Under the pieces are notes generated by a model, which saw nothing but the letters and a program-made list of their open reading frames with translations, was not told the DNA's origin and searched no databases. From the NCBI GenBank assembly GCA_013151635.1, contig JAADHV010000070.1:19121-83120 (forward strand): 64,000 nt of DNA. The letters run 5' to 3'. The position numbers were made by a program, and so were the translations under genes. Origin of the DNA: Deltaproteobacteria bacterium (GTDB taxonomy: Bacteria > Desulfobacterota > Desulfobacteria > Desulfobacterales > Desulfobacteraceae). Below, piece after piece: positions 36,432 to 44,502 of this stretch (its first letter is position 1; each line of letters starts with the position of its first letter).

Positions 36432-38039
36432 TCATATTCTTAATACCCCATTGGGGGTTTCGGTAAATTCACGATTAAGTGCCACTGACAAAGAAATTCC
36501 CAATACCTTACGGGTATCTGCGAGGTCGATGATGCCGTCATCCCACAACTCTGAAGTAGAATAATACGCACTGCTCTTTTCCATATAATCCTGGGCAATA
36601 CTGTCATGGATTTTTTGGGCCTCTTCATCTTGCAAACTCTTGCCCTGCCGTTGCAGGGCCTTGATCCTGATTTGGGTCAAGGTTTTTGCGGCCTGCTCCA
36701 TTCCCATGACGGAAATCTGTGAGTTGGGCCATGTGAAAAGGAACCGGGCATCAAAAGCACGGCCGCACATGGCGTAGTTTCCGGCACCAAAACTGCCGTT
36801 TGTCATGATGGTCAGTTTCGGTATATCGAGATTTGCCTGTACCATCAACATTTTAGAACCGTCCTTGGTGATGCCGCCATGTTCATAAGACTTGCCTATC
36901 ATAAATCCGGTAATGTTCTGCAGGAAAACAAGAGGTATGCGGTCCCGATTGCAGAGCTGCATAAACTGGGTGCATTTTTGGGCACTGTCAGAAAATAACA
37001 CGCCGTTGTTGCCAATGATCCCTACTTTCCAGCCATACAAAAAGGCAAAGCCGCATATCACAGTGGTGCCGTATCCGGGTTTAAATTCGTGAAAACGGCT
37101 GCCGTCGAAGATCCGGGCAATGACCTCTCGCATATCAAATTGTTTTTTTACATCATCGGGAATAATCCCGTAAAGTTCCCTGGGGTCGTAGTAAGGTTCC
37201 TCGGATTCCCGTCTCTCTACTGCTGCTTTGATTTCCCGCGGGAAAGTACCCACAATCTCCCTCACAAGAGCAAGACCCTCCTGCTCGGAATTCACTGCAT
37301 AATCTGCAGTACCGCTTATGCTGCCGTGTACATCCGCACCACCCAGTTCATCCGCGCTCACCTCTTCTCCGGTGGCGGCCTTGACCAGGGGAGGTCCGCC
37401 CAGAAAAACCCCACCAGTGCCCCTTACCATTACAGAGTAATCACATAAAGTCGGCACGTATGCACCACCGGCAGTGCTGTGGCCGAGTACGAGCGCAACC
37501 TGCTTGACCCCCATGGCGCTTAAAACACATTGATTTCTAAACATTCGACCTGCCATATACCTGTCCGGGAACAGCCCTGACTGCAAAGGTAAAAACGCAC
37601 CTGCGGCATCCACCAGATGGATCATGGGTAAATGGTTTTCAATGGCAATATCAAGTGTCCGAACCATTTTTTTTACGGTAAGGGGATACCAGGCGCCTCC
37701 CTTGATGGAACTGTCACTGGCCATCACCAGAACCTCCCGGCCATTGACAATACCAATACCCGATACCACGCCGGCTGATGGGACAGTGCCTTCATAGGCA
37801 GTATTGGCAGCCAGGGTAGAGAGTTCTAAAAAGGGTGTTCCCGGATCAAGAAGCAGGTCAATGCGTTCCCGAACTAATAATTTTTTTTGTCTGCGGAGCC
37901 TTTTAATATCTCGTTGAGGTCTATCGAAACGGACTTTTTGCTGACGCGCGTGAAGCGTGGCCATTAGTTTTTTATTGTGCTTTTCAAAAGTACGGAATTC
38001 AACAGATTGAGTATCCACATTTGATTTTATGCAACGCAT
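36432..38039 (-). CDS. Acyl-CoA carboxylase carboxyltransferase (beta) subunit, MCC-like
   Basis: About 535 residues from ATG 38039, one base after the stop of the biotin protein; the frame is open further upstream but that start is less likely. It has two crotonase-like carboxyltransferase halves with AGAFLPLQSGLFPD, GHSTAGGAYVPTLCDYSVMV, and FLQNITGFMIGKSYEHGGITKDGSKM (CoA and biotin pockets). The last resembles methylcrotonyl-CoA carboxylase beta. Together with the isovaleryl-CoA dehydrogenase-like gene it suggests leucine/isovalerate-type branched-chain catabolism, although geranyl-CoA or another 3-methyl-enoyl-CoA is possible. G+C is visibly higher than in the flanking genes. Confidence 0.88.
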   Translation of the reverse strand: MRCIKSNVDTQSVEFRTFEKHNKKLMATLHARQQKVRFDRPQRDIKRLRRQKKLLVRERIDLLLDPGTPFLELSTLAANTAYEGTVPSAGVVSGIGIVNGREVLVMASDSSIKGGAWYPLTVKKMVRTLDIAIENHLPMIHLVDAAGAFLPLQSGLFPDRYMAGRMFRNQCVLSAMGVKQVALVLGHSTAGGAYVPTLCDYSVMVRGTGGVFLGGPPLVKAATGEEVSADELGGADVHGSISGTADYAVNSEQEGLALVREIVGTFPREIKAAVERRESEEPYYDPRELYGIIPDDVKKQFDMREVIARIFDGSRFHEFKPGYGTTVICGFAFLYGWKVGIIGNNGVLFSDSAQKCTQFMQLCNRDRIPLVFLQNITGFMIGKSYEHGGITKDGSKMLMVQANLDIPKLTIMTNGSFGAGNYAMCGRAFDARFLFTWPNSQISVMGMEQAAKTLTQIRIKALQRQGKSLQDEEAQKIHDSIAQDYMEKSSAYYSTSELWDDGIIDLADTRKVLGISLSVALNREFTETPNGVLRI

Positions 38040-38040
38040 T

Positions 38041-38373
38041 TCAGGTTTCCTCTTCTTTTTTAAGCGTGACCAGTGATGCGTTCTTATCAAAGGTATCCCC
38101 GGATTTAAGATGGACCATGGACACCTCACCATCCCTGGGTGATATAATCACGGTCAGAATTTTCATACTCTCAATGGTAATCATGGGTTGACCTTTTGTA
38201 AGCGTTTCACCTTCAGACACCAGGATTTCCACTACCATACCGGGCATGGGAGCCCGGGCAGTGTCGCTTCCTGTGCCGGTCTCCTGTGCAGCCTGTTCCA
38301 CCGGGTTAACAATGTGCAGGGTGAATGTGCGGCCAAATGCCCGGATATAGGCTGTTTCCCCTTTGACAGCCAT
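38041..38373 (-). CDS. Biotin carboxyl carrier protein with partial BT domain
   Basis: A 110-residue protein. The first ~35 residues (KGETAYIRAFGRTFTLHIVNP) look like the last strands of the BT linker domain of acyl-CoA carboxylase alpha subunits. The rest is a biotinyl domain with APMPGMVVEILVSEGETL and the biotinylation motif ESMKI. In most MCC/PCC enzymes BC, BT and BCCP form one polypeptide; here they are separate frames. The upstream 48-codon frame supplies the other half of BT in a different frame. It carries carboxybiotin between the carboxylase and carboxyltransferase active sites. Confidence 0.85.
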   Translation of the reverse strand: MAVKGETAYIRAFGRTFTLHIVNPVEQAAQETGTGSDTARAPMPGMVVEILVSEGETLTKGQPMITIESMKILTVIISPRDGEVSMVHLKSGDTFDKNASLVTLKKEEET

Positions 38374-38389
38374 TTGTATATCTGCCTGT

Positions 38390-38536
38390 TTATTGAATCA
38401 TGCGACGATTTTTTCCCTTGACTGTCAGTGCTACAGGTTGGGGCTCGGATGTCTCCACTTGAAGGAGCTGCTCATCAAGGCGGCTTAAAATAGTTATCGA
38501 ATAGTGTTTGTCTAACAAATCAATTCGTCGTTGCAT
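38390..38536 (-). CDS. Small 48-aa frame, likely N-terminal half of the carboxylase BT domain
   Basis: ATG 38536 follows the biotin carboxylase TAG by one base, and the frame ends in TAA at 38390. It encodes a beta-rich 48-residue peptide (LLDKHYSITILSRLDEQLLQVE...VALTVKGKNRRM). The pattern matches the first strands of the BT domain that links BC and BCCP in carboxylase alpha subunits. The continuation of that pattern lies in another frame in the next gene, whose frame is open from 38397. Either the alpha subunit is naturally split in three, or a frameshift at ~38390-38397 separates the two BT halves. Confidence 0.5.
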   Translation of the reverse strand: MQRRIDLLDKHYSITILSRLDEQLLQVETSEPQPVALTVKGKNRRMIQ

Positions 38537-38537
38537 A

Positions 38538-40016
38538 CTAGTTCCTCCAGTTTCCCAAAAAAGCATAGGGTTCCGGTATATTGAAGGCCGGATTGATAAA
38601 TTCCCGACTGCTCAATGCGGCTGTGGCCAGAAGCATGTTGCGTTCTTCTTCGCTAAGCTGCTTTGGTTTGAGATCCTGTTCATGCAATGGAATAAAACCG
38701 GTATGTATCTGCGCAGCCGAATAAGCAGGATGGGAGAGAATTTGTTTAAGGTAATCCGCATTGGTGGTTACACCCAATACCAGCGTTTCCTCCAAAGCCT
38801 TTACTCCTTGTTCAATCGCCTGTTTTCTATCCTTACCGTGGACGATCAGTTTGGCCAGCATTGGATCAAAGGCTGAAGAAATCGTCATACCTTCGGTAAA
38901 TCCATTTTCAACCCGAACGGCTTCACCCGTTGGCATCTGATAAACCAGTAATGGCCCTGTGGCAGGCAGAAAGTCGTTTTCAGGGTCTTCAGCATACAGA
39001 CGAAGCTCGATGGCATGTCCCTTGATCTGAATCTGCTCCTGGTCTATCGATAAAGGTTCGCCCCGGGCTATTCGAATCTGCAATTCCACAAGATCCAAAC
39101 CTGTAACCATTTCGGTAACCGGGTGTTCCACCTGGAGCCGAGTGTTCATTTCCAAAAAAAAGAACTCACCGTCCGGGGCTAAAATGAACTCAACAGTACC
39201 GGCATTGTGATAGCCTGTCTTGCGCGTTATTTCCACTGCAGTATTGCAGATACGCCCACGAAGTTCCGGCGACAGGGCCGGAGCGGGGCTCTCCTCGATA
39301 ATTTTTTGATAGCGGCGCTGGATGGAGCAATCACGCTCACCCAGATGCAGTACTTTGCCATGCTGATCAGCCAGCACTTGCACTTCTATGTGGCGCGGAT
39401 TTTCAACATAACGTTCAGCGTATACCTCGTCGTTACCAAAAGAGCGTTTTGCCTCACCTTTTGCCAATTGAACCGCTTTTTTCAGCTCATCCGGATCCCG
39501 GACAATATGCATGCCTTTTCCGCCGCCGCCGGCTGCCGCTTTGATCAGCAAAGGCACCCCTATCTCTATCGCGGATTCTATAAAGGTTTTACCGGCGTCC
39601 TCCTCAATTACAGAAGGCGCCAGTGGCAAATTGTTCTCGATACAGAATGCACGGGCTGCCACTTTATTCCCCATTAATTCTATGGTTTCCGGCAAGGGAC
39701 CTATAAATGTGATACCTTCTTTTGCAAGCTGTCTGGCAAATTGAGCATTTTCCGCCAGAAAACCAAAACCTGGATGGACTGCGTCAGCCCCGGTCTGCCT
39801 GCAAACTTTGATAATCTGCTCCATATCAAGATAGGCGGATACCGGAGTAGGGCCATGGATTTCTATACTCTCGGCTGCCTGATGGACTGCCGGAGAGTCT
39901 TCATCTACAGCATGGTACACCACCACACCGGGAATATCCATGCGATTCAATGTCCCTAAAATCCGGCAGGCAATCTCTCCTCGGTTTGGAATTAATATTT
40001 TTGTGATATTGTTCAT
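38538..40016 (-). CDS. Biotin carboxylase subunit of acyl-CoA carboxylase
   Basis: A 492-residue ATP-grasp biotin carboxylase. The N-terminal domain has KILIPNRGEIACRI, the ATP loop KAAAGGGGKGMHIV (residues ~155-170), and the catalytic segment FFLEMNTRLQVEHPVTEMVTGLDLVELQIRIA. The length matches a BC domain alone without the BT-BCCP portion found in MCC/PCC alpha subunits. It carboxylates biotin with bicarbonate and ATP. The stop is followed one base later by the next start, so the operon is tightly coupled. No BirA-type ligase is seen in the window. Confidence 0.92.
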   Translation of the reverse strand: MNNITKILIPNRGEIACRILGTLNRMDIPGVVVYHAVDEDSPAVHQAAESIEIHGPTPVSAYLDMEQIIKVCRQTGADAVHPGFGFLAENAQFARQLAKEGITFIGPLPETIELMGNKVAARAFCIENNLPLAPSVIEEDAGKTFIESAIEIGVPLLIKAAAGGGGKGMHIVRDPDELKKAVQLAKGEAKRSFGNDEVYAERYVENPRHIEVQVLADQHGKVLHLGERDCSIQRRYQKIIEESPAPALSPELRGRICNTAVEITRKTGYHNAGTVEFILAPDGEFFFLEMNTRLQVEHPVTEMVTGLDLVELQIRIARGEPLSIDQEQIQIKGHAIELRLYAEDPENDFLPATGPLLVYQMPTGEAVRVENGFTEGMTISSAFDPMLAKLIVHGKDRKQAIEQGVKALEETLVLGVTTNADYLKQILSHPAYSAAQIHTGFIPLHEQDLKPKQLSEEERNMLLATAALSSREFINPAFNIPEPYAFLGNWRN

Positions 40017-40027
40017 GGTACCCTTTC

Positions 40028-40894
40028 TTATACTCTGTCCTGGACTTTATTGGATTTGTAATCAACCACACGAACTCCGGGTAAGGGGGGGGCCTGAAGA
40101 CCGCCGGCAAATGCCTGGGCCATGGCAAGCCATTTTGTAACATTTTTCCCCTGGTATTTCAGCCGGGTGTCTTTAAGGTTGCGCCTTTGGGTAACGACCA
40201 GGCAAAATTCTTCTGCACAGCCCCAGACCTTTTCCGTTGCACCAGGCCTACCCCATTCCCACAGCTCACCGGACGGTCCTTTTAATTCCACTCTCAAAGT
40301 GATATTGGGGACCTTTTGTTTTCGAATGATAAAGCTCCAGTTGAAAGTGGTTACCCCCATATGTGCCACATGTTTTAACCTGGCATGGTTTTTCCGGCGT
40401 ATGCAAAGGGCATCAAAAATATCTTGGGCATGGCTCCAGGTTTCCATCAAGCGCGCTGTAGCAAAGGAGCGAGCGTTCATATCAGGCCCATACCAGGAAA
40501 TTCGATTCTCAGGAGACATCTTGTTTAATCGGGCAATCAGATGCATGCGGAGATGACGCCAATACGTCAGCAATTTTGATGGTTTTTTGATACCCAACAG
40601 AGAATTGGTGTGATTTTTCATGCTTTTATCAGACGCGATGATTCTCATTACGTCTCTGGCGCGGCCTTTGAATCTTTCCGGCTCATCAATGGCCATCAGC
40701 GCCTCATGATCAAAAAAGACAATATGGGCGACCTGGTCAAATATCGTCCACCGATAGAAAGGTGTCTTGAGTTGCCACAATTTTTCATCCACCCTGGATA
40801 CCAGGTCATCGAATTCCTGATACTGTTCTTCAAGATCTGAGCATAAATGTTTCATGTCCTTTTGATATTCCTTTTTTGGTGTTGCTTCCATCAT
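40028..40894 (-). CDS. DinB/MDMPI-fold protein (TIGR03084-like), first gene of the acyl-CoA carboxylase operon
   Basis: A 288-residue cytoplasmic protein. The N-terminal helical part contains YRWTIFDQVAHIVFFDHEALMAI and later ARLMETWSHAQDI, where the spaced His residues fit the metal-binding four-helix bundle of the DinB/maleylpyruvate-isomerase family. The C-terminal ~90 residues are beta-rich. Related TIGR03084-type proteins occur next to acyl-CoA metabolism genes; their reaction is not known to me. It is 11 bp upstream of the biotin carboxylase gene and shares its higher G+C. ATG at 40894 or the next Met are both possible starts. Confidence 0.6.
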   Translation of the reverse strand: MMEATPKKEYQKDMKHLCSDLEEQYQEFDDLVSRVDEKLWQLKTPFYRWTIFDQVAHIVFFDHEALMAIDEPERFKGRARDVMRIIASDKSMKNHTNSLLGIKKPSKLLTYWRHLRMHLIARLNKMSPENRISWYGPDMNARSFATARLMETWSHAQDIFDALCIRRKNHARLKHVAHMGVTTFNWSFIIRKQKVPNITLRVELKGPSGELWEWGRPGATEKVWGCAEEFCLVVTQRRNLKDTRLKYQGKNVTKWLAMAQAFAGGLQAPPLPGVRVVDYKSNKVQDRV

Positions 40895-40904
40895 AAAATA
40901 TAAA

Positions 40905-40942
40905 TAGCCGGTTAAACATATTTTCTGCTTAAACCGGCTATC
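40905..40942 (-). terminator. Rho-independent terminator after the Com-like gene
   Basis: ATAGCCGGTT and AACCGGCTAT form a perfect 10-bp stem. On the minus strand the stem is followed by a T-rich stretch (TTTATATTTTA). It separates the TetR/Com-like genes from the acyl-CoA carboxylase operon that starts at 40894. An alternative is a leader structure of that operon. Confidence 0.6.
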
Positions 40943-41010
40943 TTGTGTAGCTCTAAAATTTGCTGAACGGGCGCTCTCAGACGCTCTGTTTCGATGATCA
41001 CCGTGTGTTG

Positions 41011-41229
41011 TTATTGATCTCTAATGATGCAAATCTTTTTACACTTGGGGCATCTCGTTTCTATTCTAATTATTTTTCCTTTCATCAGAAGTCTCTTACA
41101 TACGGGGCAACGATATTCTTTTTCCATATCAAAACAGTTCTTTTTATTTGCAGCATTTGAGTTTGCATGAACAATATCATTCGTCATTTTCTTATTTTGA
41201 GGAGTATTCATTTGCATTGGTTTTTCCAT
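41011..41229 (-). CDS. Com-like zinc-ribbon small protein
   Basis: A 72-residue protein. A ~30-residue polar N-terminus is followed by a four-Cys zinc ribbon YRCPVCKRLLMKGKIIRIETRCPKCKKI. Spacing and the LLxKG...IEtRCPrCK pattern resemble phage Mu Com, a zinc-finger translational activator. It is 8 bp downstream of the double TetR gene, probably in the same transcript. Role unknown. Confidence 0.65.
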   Translation of the reverse strand: MEKPMQMNTPQNKKMTNDIVHANSNAANKKNCFDMEKEYRCPVCKRLLMKGKIIRIETRCPKCKKICIIRDQ

Positions 41230-41236
41230 CTTTTAT

Positions 41237-42400
41237 TTATACTTTAATCGCATTGATAAAAAGATCAGACACTTCTTCTCCAACCTCTCTCAAGTTATAT
41301 TGTCTGTTAAAAATGATCATTGGAATCATGATGTGATCCAAGGTTCCAAATAAAAGATTTCGGCAAATATTCATATCCAGATCTTTTTTAAAAATATTTT
41401 TTGCTTGTCCTTTTACGATTTCATTTTCAACGATTTTAAACAATTTTTCTATTATTTTATTGCTTTCAGACTCATGAAATTTTTTATTGGTCCTAAGCAT
41501 TAGGACAAGAATGGTAGAATACCCTTTTTCTTTATAATAAAATTCAAAAATACTTGAAATTGTATTTTTAATCTTCATCTCGGGAGAATGTCCACTTAGA
41601 TTATCATAGAGATTGTTAAGTTTTTCAGAAGGAATGCTTATGAGCAATTTTTCCTTGTTGCCAAAATATTCATAAACTGTTCCTTCTGCAACCCTCGATT
41701 TTTTGGCAATTTCCAGCATACTGGTGCCATTAAAGCCTTTTTCTGCAAAAATACTGATGGCTGAATTAATAATTCTTTCTCTCTTTTCAGCCTTTTTATC
41801 CCGATGAACTTCCCTTGTTTGAACCGGCTGAACAGCTTGCATAATAGTGTCATAAATCTTCTCCGACTGGTCCAGAGAATTGGTTTCATTTTTTAACGTC
41901 CAGTTTATTGCAATATGATCGACCGTTCCGAAAATTAAGTCCCTTAGCATCATGGGGGAGGTCAACCCCCTGAAAGAGCCATCCAGCATTCCTTCCTGAA
42001 TGACATTGGTAAAGAACTTGGCATATTGTTTTAAGGCAGTATAGGCAGTTGATTTGTAAAATTGAGGGTATGATCTTGCCTCCAGAACTATTTTGATTTC
42101 TTTTTTATTGCCTGAATATGATTTGCAGTGGAACCAGATGGCTTTTCTAAGTTTGTTTTCAGCTCCTTGTATCCCTTGAAGATGATCTGCCAACCCCTCG
42201 CAGCTCTTTGTTAAAAAGTTCCCGATAATTTTAAAAAGAAGGTCTTCCTTGTTCTTATAATATAAATAAATACCGGAGCTTGTAAGACCAGCTCTCTTTG
42301 CTATTTCAGAAATCGTGGCATAGGTGAATCCTTTTTTTGAAAAGACTTCTGTGGCGGATTCAATTATTTTATGCTTCTTTTTTTTAGAGATGTTCATCAT
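41237..42400 (-). CDS. Tandem (duplicated) TetR-family regulator
   Basis: A 387-residue protein made of two complete TetR units. The first helix-turn-helix is ATISEIAKRAGLTSSGIYLYYKNKEDLL (~residues 27-54), followed by a ligand domain to ~200. A second full unit then begins with HRDKKAEKRERIINSAISIFAEKGFNGTSMLEIAKKSRVAEGTVYEYFGNKEKLL and its own ligand domain. Ordinary TetR proteins are ~200 residues and act as dimers; here one chain could act as a pseudo-dimer or bind two sites. An inverted repeat 21 bp upstream of the ATG is a candidate operator. Confidence 0.88.
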   Translation of the reverse strand: MMNISKKKKHKIIESATEVFSKKGFTYATISEIAKRAGLTSSGIYLYYKNKEDLLFKIIGNFLTKSCEGLADHLQGIQGAENKLRKAIWFHCKSYSGNKKEIKIVLEARSYPQFYKSTAYTALKQYAKFFTNVIQEGMLDGSFRGLTSPMMLRDLIFGTVDHIAINWTLKNETNSLDQSEKIYDTIMQAVQPVQTREVHRDKKAEKRERIINSAISIFAEKGFNGTSMLEIAKKSRVAEGTVYEYFGNKEKLLISIPSEKLNNLYDNLSGHSPEMKIKNTISSIFEFYYKEKGYSTILVLMLRTNKKFHESESNKIIEKLFKIVENEIVKGQAKNIFKKDLDMNICRNLLFGTLDHIMIPMIIFNRQYNLREVGEEVSDLFINAIKV

Positions 42401-42420
42401 AGCAATATTTTATAGAATAG

Positions 42421-42448
42421 TCCTCAAAATATATTTATTTTATGAGGA
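42421..42448. promoter_or_regulatory. Putative TetR operator
   Basis: TCCTCA (42421-42426) and TGAGGA (42443-42448) form an inverted repeat around an AT-rich, partly symmetric centre, 21 bp upstream of the double-TetR start at 42400. Size and position fit a TetR autoregulatory operator. The rest of the gap to the DUF4388 gene (42449-42624) is AT-rich, with no further feature seen. Confidence 0.5.
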
Positions 42449-42624
42449 GCATATTAATTTTTTATAAAAGCAAAGTCAATAGAAATATATTTGCGATCAC
42501 CCTGGCAGGATAATATTGTATTAGCACAAATATTATGGCATAGTATTAGAGTGGCAGCCTTTTAAAAGATTTGAATGAGATTTTGTAGCTGAACAAAGAT
42601 GATGAGTGATATAAAAAGGACAAT

Positions 42625-43851
42625 ATGAATCTTCAGGGTGATTTTGAAGGATTAACTCTGGCAAGTATTCTTCAGCTTCTTTGCAATGATCAGAAAACAG
42701 GGGTACTCAGTGTTACCTGTGATGACGAGGAAAGCCGGGTTTTTTTTGAGCAGGGCACCATTGTCTATGCATCTGCTTCCTTAAAAGAGGCAAGATTGGG
42801 TTTTCTTTTGCGGACTGACGGCATTATTTCGGTGCAGCAGCTTCAAAAATGCCTTGCCTTTGCCAGGGAAGAAAAGCTGCACCTTGGCAAAATCCTTGTT
42901 GAAAAAGGATATATTTCCCTTGATACCCTGAAAAAGTATAATACCAAGCAGGTTGAAGCTATTTTATATAATCTTCTTTTCTGGAAAAAGGGCCGGTTTG
43001 AATATAAAGATGCAAGATTGAATCTAAAGGGCATGATTGTAACACAGCTAAATCCCATGAAGCTGATCCTTGAGGCTTCCAGGCGGATTGATGAATTGTC
43101 TGTACTTAAAAAATTTATTCCCAGTGACAAATTTGTATTTAAAATGTCAGGAAAAGTGCAAAGCAAGGAAGAAATCAAACTGAACGCAAATGAATGGCGT
43201 ATCCTTTCTTTGATTGACGGTACCCGTACTGTCCGGCAGGTTATCAATGAAAGCGGGTATGATGAATTTGCAGTCTATAAGATATTTTTTTCCGTGATTT
43301 CCTCTGGTTTGATTGAGCAGAAAGAAGAAATCCGACTGGATGACCAGGATGGGGAAAATGATTATTCCGCCATCCTGACGGTTTTCAATGACATACTTAC
43401 ATCCATTAAAAAAAATATTACAGATGAATTAGGTGACAGAAGTTATTCCCTGTTTGAAGAGATTAAACCCGGTCTCTCCATTGAATTTAAAGAAGTGATG
43501 AAGGATTATCACCCTGATAACCATAAAAATTCAAACCTCCAGACCATTACTTCAGCCCTGGATAAAATTGAGCTTATTCAAGACCCAAAGGAATTTTTAA
43601 TCACGGGATTCACTGAATATTGTGCCCACGTATTAAAAAAGGTCGGTGATATTTTAGGCTCCCAACCTTTGAAAAAAATCCTTGATGACATTGAAAAAGT
43701 ATTGGGGTATGTAAAAAAATACCAGGCTGGCTCAAAAGAAAAGAGCAAGATCGTCAATGATATGCAAAATGTCATTGCCAAGATCCTTTCTGAATTTAAA
43801 ATTGGTAAAAAAAGTGGTTCAAAAGGCGGTATTTTTTCTTTTTTTTCCTGA
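42625..43851 (+). CDS. DUF4388 (PATAN-like) domain protein
   Basis: A 408-residue soluble protein. Residues ~1-140 are DUF4388: MNLQGDFEGLTLASILQLLCNDQKTGVLSV, FEQGTIVYASAS, and a winged-helix-like continuation with LGKILVEKGYISLDTLKKY. A second region (~180-235, LNANEWRILSLIDGTRTVRQVI) looks like another winged helix. The remainder is helical and ends in a Gly/Phe/Ser tail. DUF4388 proteins are common in Deltaproteobacteria with MglA-type GTPases and chemosensory modules, and the adjacent convergent cluster has both MglA and roadblock genes. Function is inferred to be signalling or polarity. Confidence 0.8.
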   Translation: MNLQGDFEGLTLASILQLLCNDQKTGVLSVTCDDEESRVFFEQGTIVYASASLKEARLGFLLRTDGIISVQQLQKCLAFAREEKLHLGKILVEKGYISLDTLKKYNTKQVEAILYNLLFWKKGRFEYKDARLNLKGMIVTQLNPMKLILEASRRIDELSVLKKFIPSDKFVFKMSGKVQSKEEIKLNANEWRILSLIDGTRTVRQVINESGYDEFAVYKIFFSVISSGLIEQKEEIRLDDQDGENDYSAILTVFNDILTSIKKNITDELGDRSYSLFEEIKPGLSIEFKEVMKDYHPDNHKNSNLQTITSALDKIELIQDPKEFLITGFTEYCAHVLKKVGDILGSQPLKKILDDIEKVLGYVKKYQAGSKEKSKIVNDMQNVIAKILSEFKIGKKSGSKGGIFSFFS

Positions 43852-43866
43852 TAAGGAGACCTTTCT

Positions 43867-44142
43867 CTATGAGTCTGCCACTTTTGCCCCGCCATATGCC
43901 AAAAACGCAAGAGCGGCTGTCCTGAATAATGCCTTAATGGTTTCAAGAACATCGGTATCAATAAATCTGTCAAAAATTACGACGTAATCTGCAATAAACA
44001 GGAGACAGACCGTCACAAGGATCAGGTTGATAACTTTTCCGACTTTCCCCCCTGCATATTTTATCCTGGCTTTATTGAAAACAAATATAATAATGAGATA
44101 TATTACCAGGGTGAAAATCAGAATAATGGTTTGTGCTGTCAT
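43867..44142 (-). CDS. Small membrane protein of the MglA/roadblock cluster
   Basis: A 91-residue protein with three hydrophobic segments: ~4-22 (IILIFTLVIYLIIIFVF), ~37-54 (INLILVTVCLLFIADYV) and ~72-86 (FRTAALAFLAYGGA). A basic loop lies between the first two. No family is recognised. The start has GGAGG immediately upstream. It is the last gene of the cluster that starts at 47687, 34 bp after the preceding roadblock gene. Confidence 0.65.
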   Translation of the reverse strand: MTAQTIILIFTLVIYLIIIFVFNKARIKYAGGKVGKVINLILVTVCLLFIADYVVIFDRFIDTDVLETIKALFRTAALAFLAYGGAKVADS

Positions 44143-44176
44143 AAATACCTCCTTTTATGTACTGAACCTTATTTTT

Positions 44177-44497
44177 TTAAAGAAGACCTTTTAGAAATTT
44201 TATTATATTGTCTGCCATGGCGATATTATTAATACTTTTTTGTTTTACCACTCCAAGATAATAATTGCCAATAGGAAAAATAAAAATATTTTTTTTGTTT
44301 TCCCTTGAAAATACGACATATTCAAGTCTGGTTTTACCAATTGCAAATGAATTTTTACCGCATGAAGAAACCATGGCGGAAGCCTTTTGAGGGTTTTTAA
44401 TATCATGGGCAAGAAGTTTCCCGTTTTGATCGACTATGATGTATTGATCAACACCTTTTACCCTTGAAATTTGTTTTAATTCTTCAATTTCTGCCAT
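44177..44497 (-). CDS. Roadblock/LC7-like protein
   Basis: About 106 residues from ATG 44497, which follows the stop of the previous gene by 5 bp; the frame is open to 44584, but that longer start would overlap the upstream gene heavily. The sequence IEELKQISRVKGVDQYIIVDQNGKLLAHDIKNPQKAS followed by FIFPIGNYYLGVVKQ fits the alpha-beta-beta...beta layout of roadblock/LC7 (MglB-like) domains. Such proteins act as GTPase-activating or scaffold partners of MglA. It lies downstream of a GTPase gene in the same cluster. Confidence 0.65.
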   Translation of the reverse strand: MAEIEELKQISRVKGVDQYIIVDQNGKLLAHDIKNPQKASAMVSSCGKNSFAIGKTRLEYVVFSRENKKNIFIFPIGNYYLGVVKQKSINNIAMADNIIKFLKGLL

Positions 44498-44502
44498 ATT
44501 GA

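Noticed and set aside
39207..39677. A 156-codon plus-strand frame
   Set aside because: Antisense of the biotin carboxylase gene, which has all ATP-grasp motifs.
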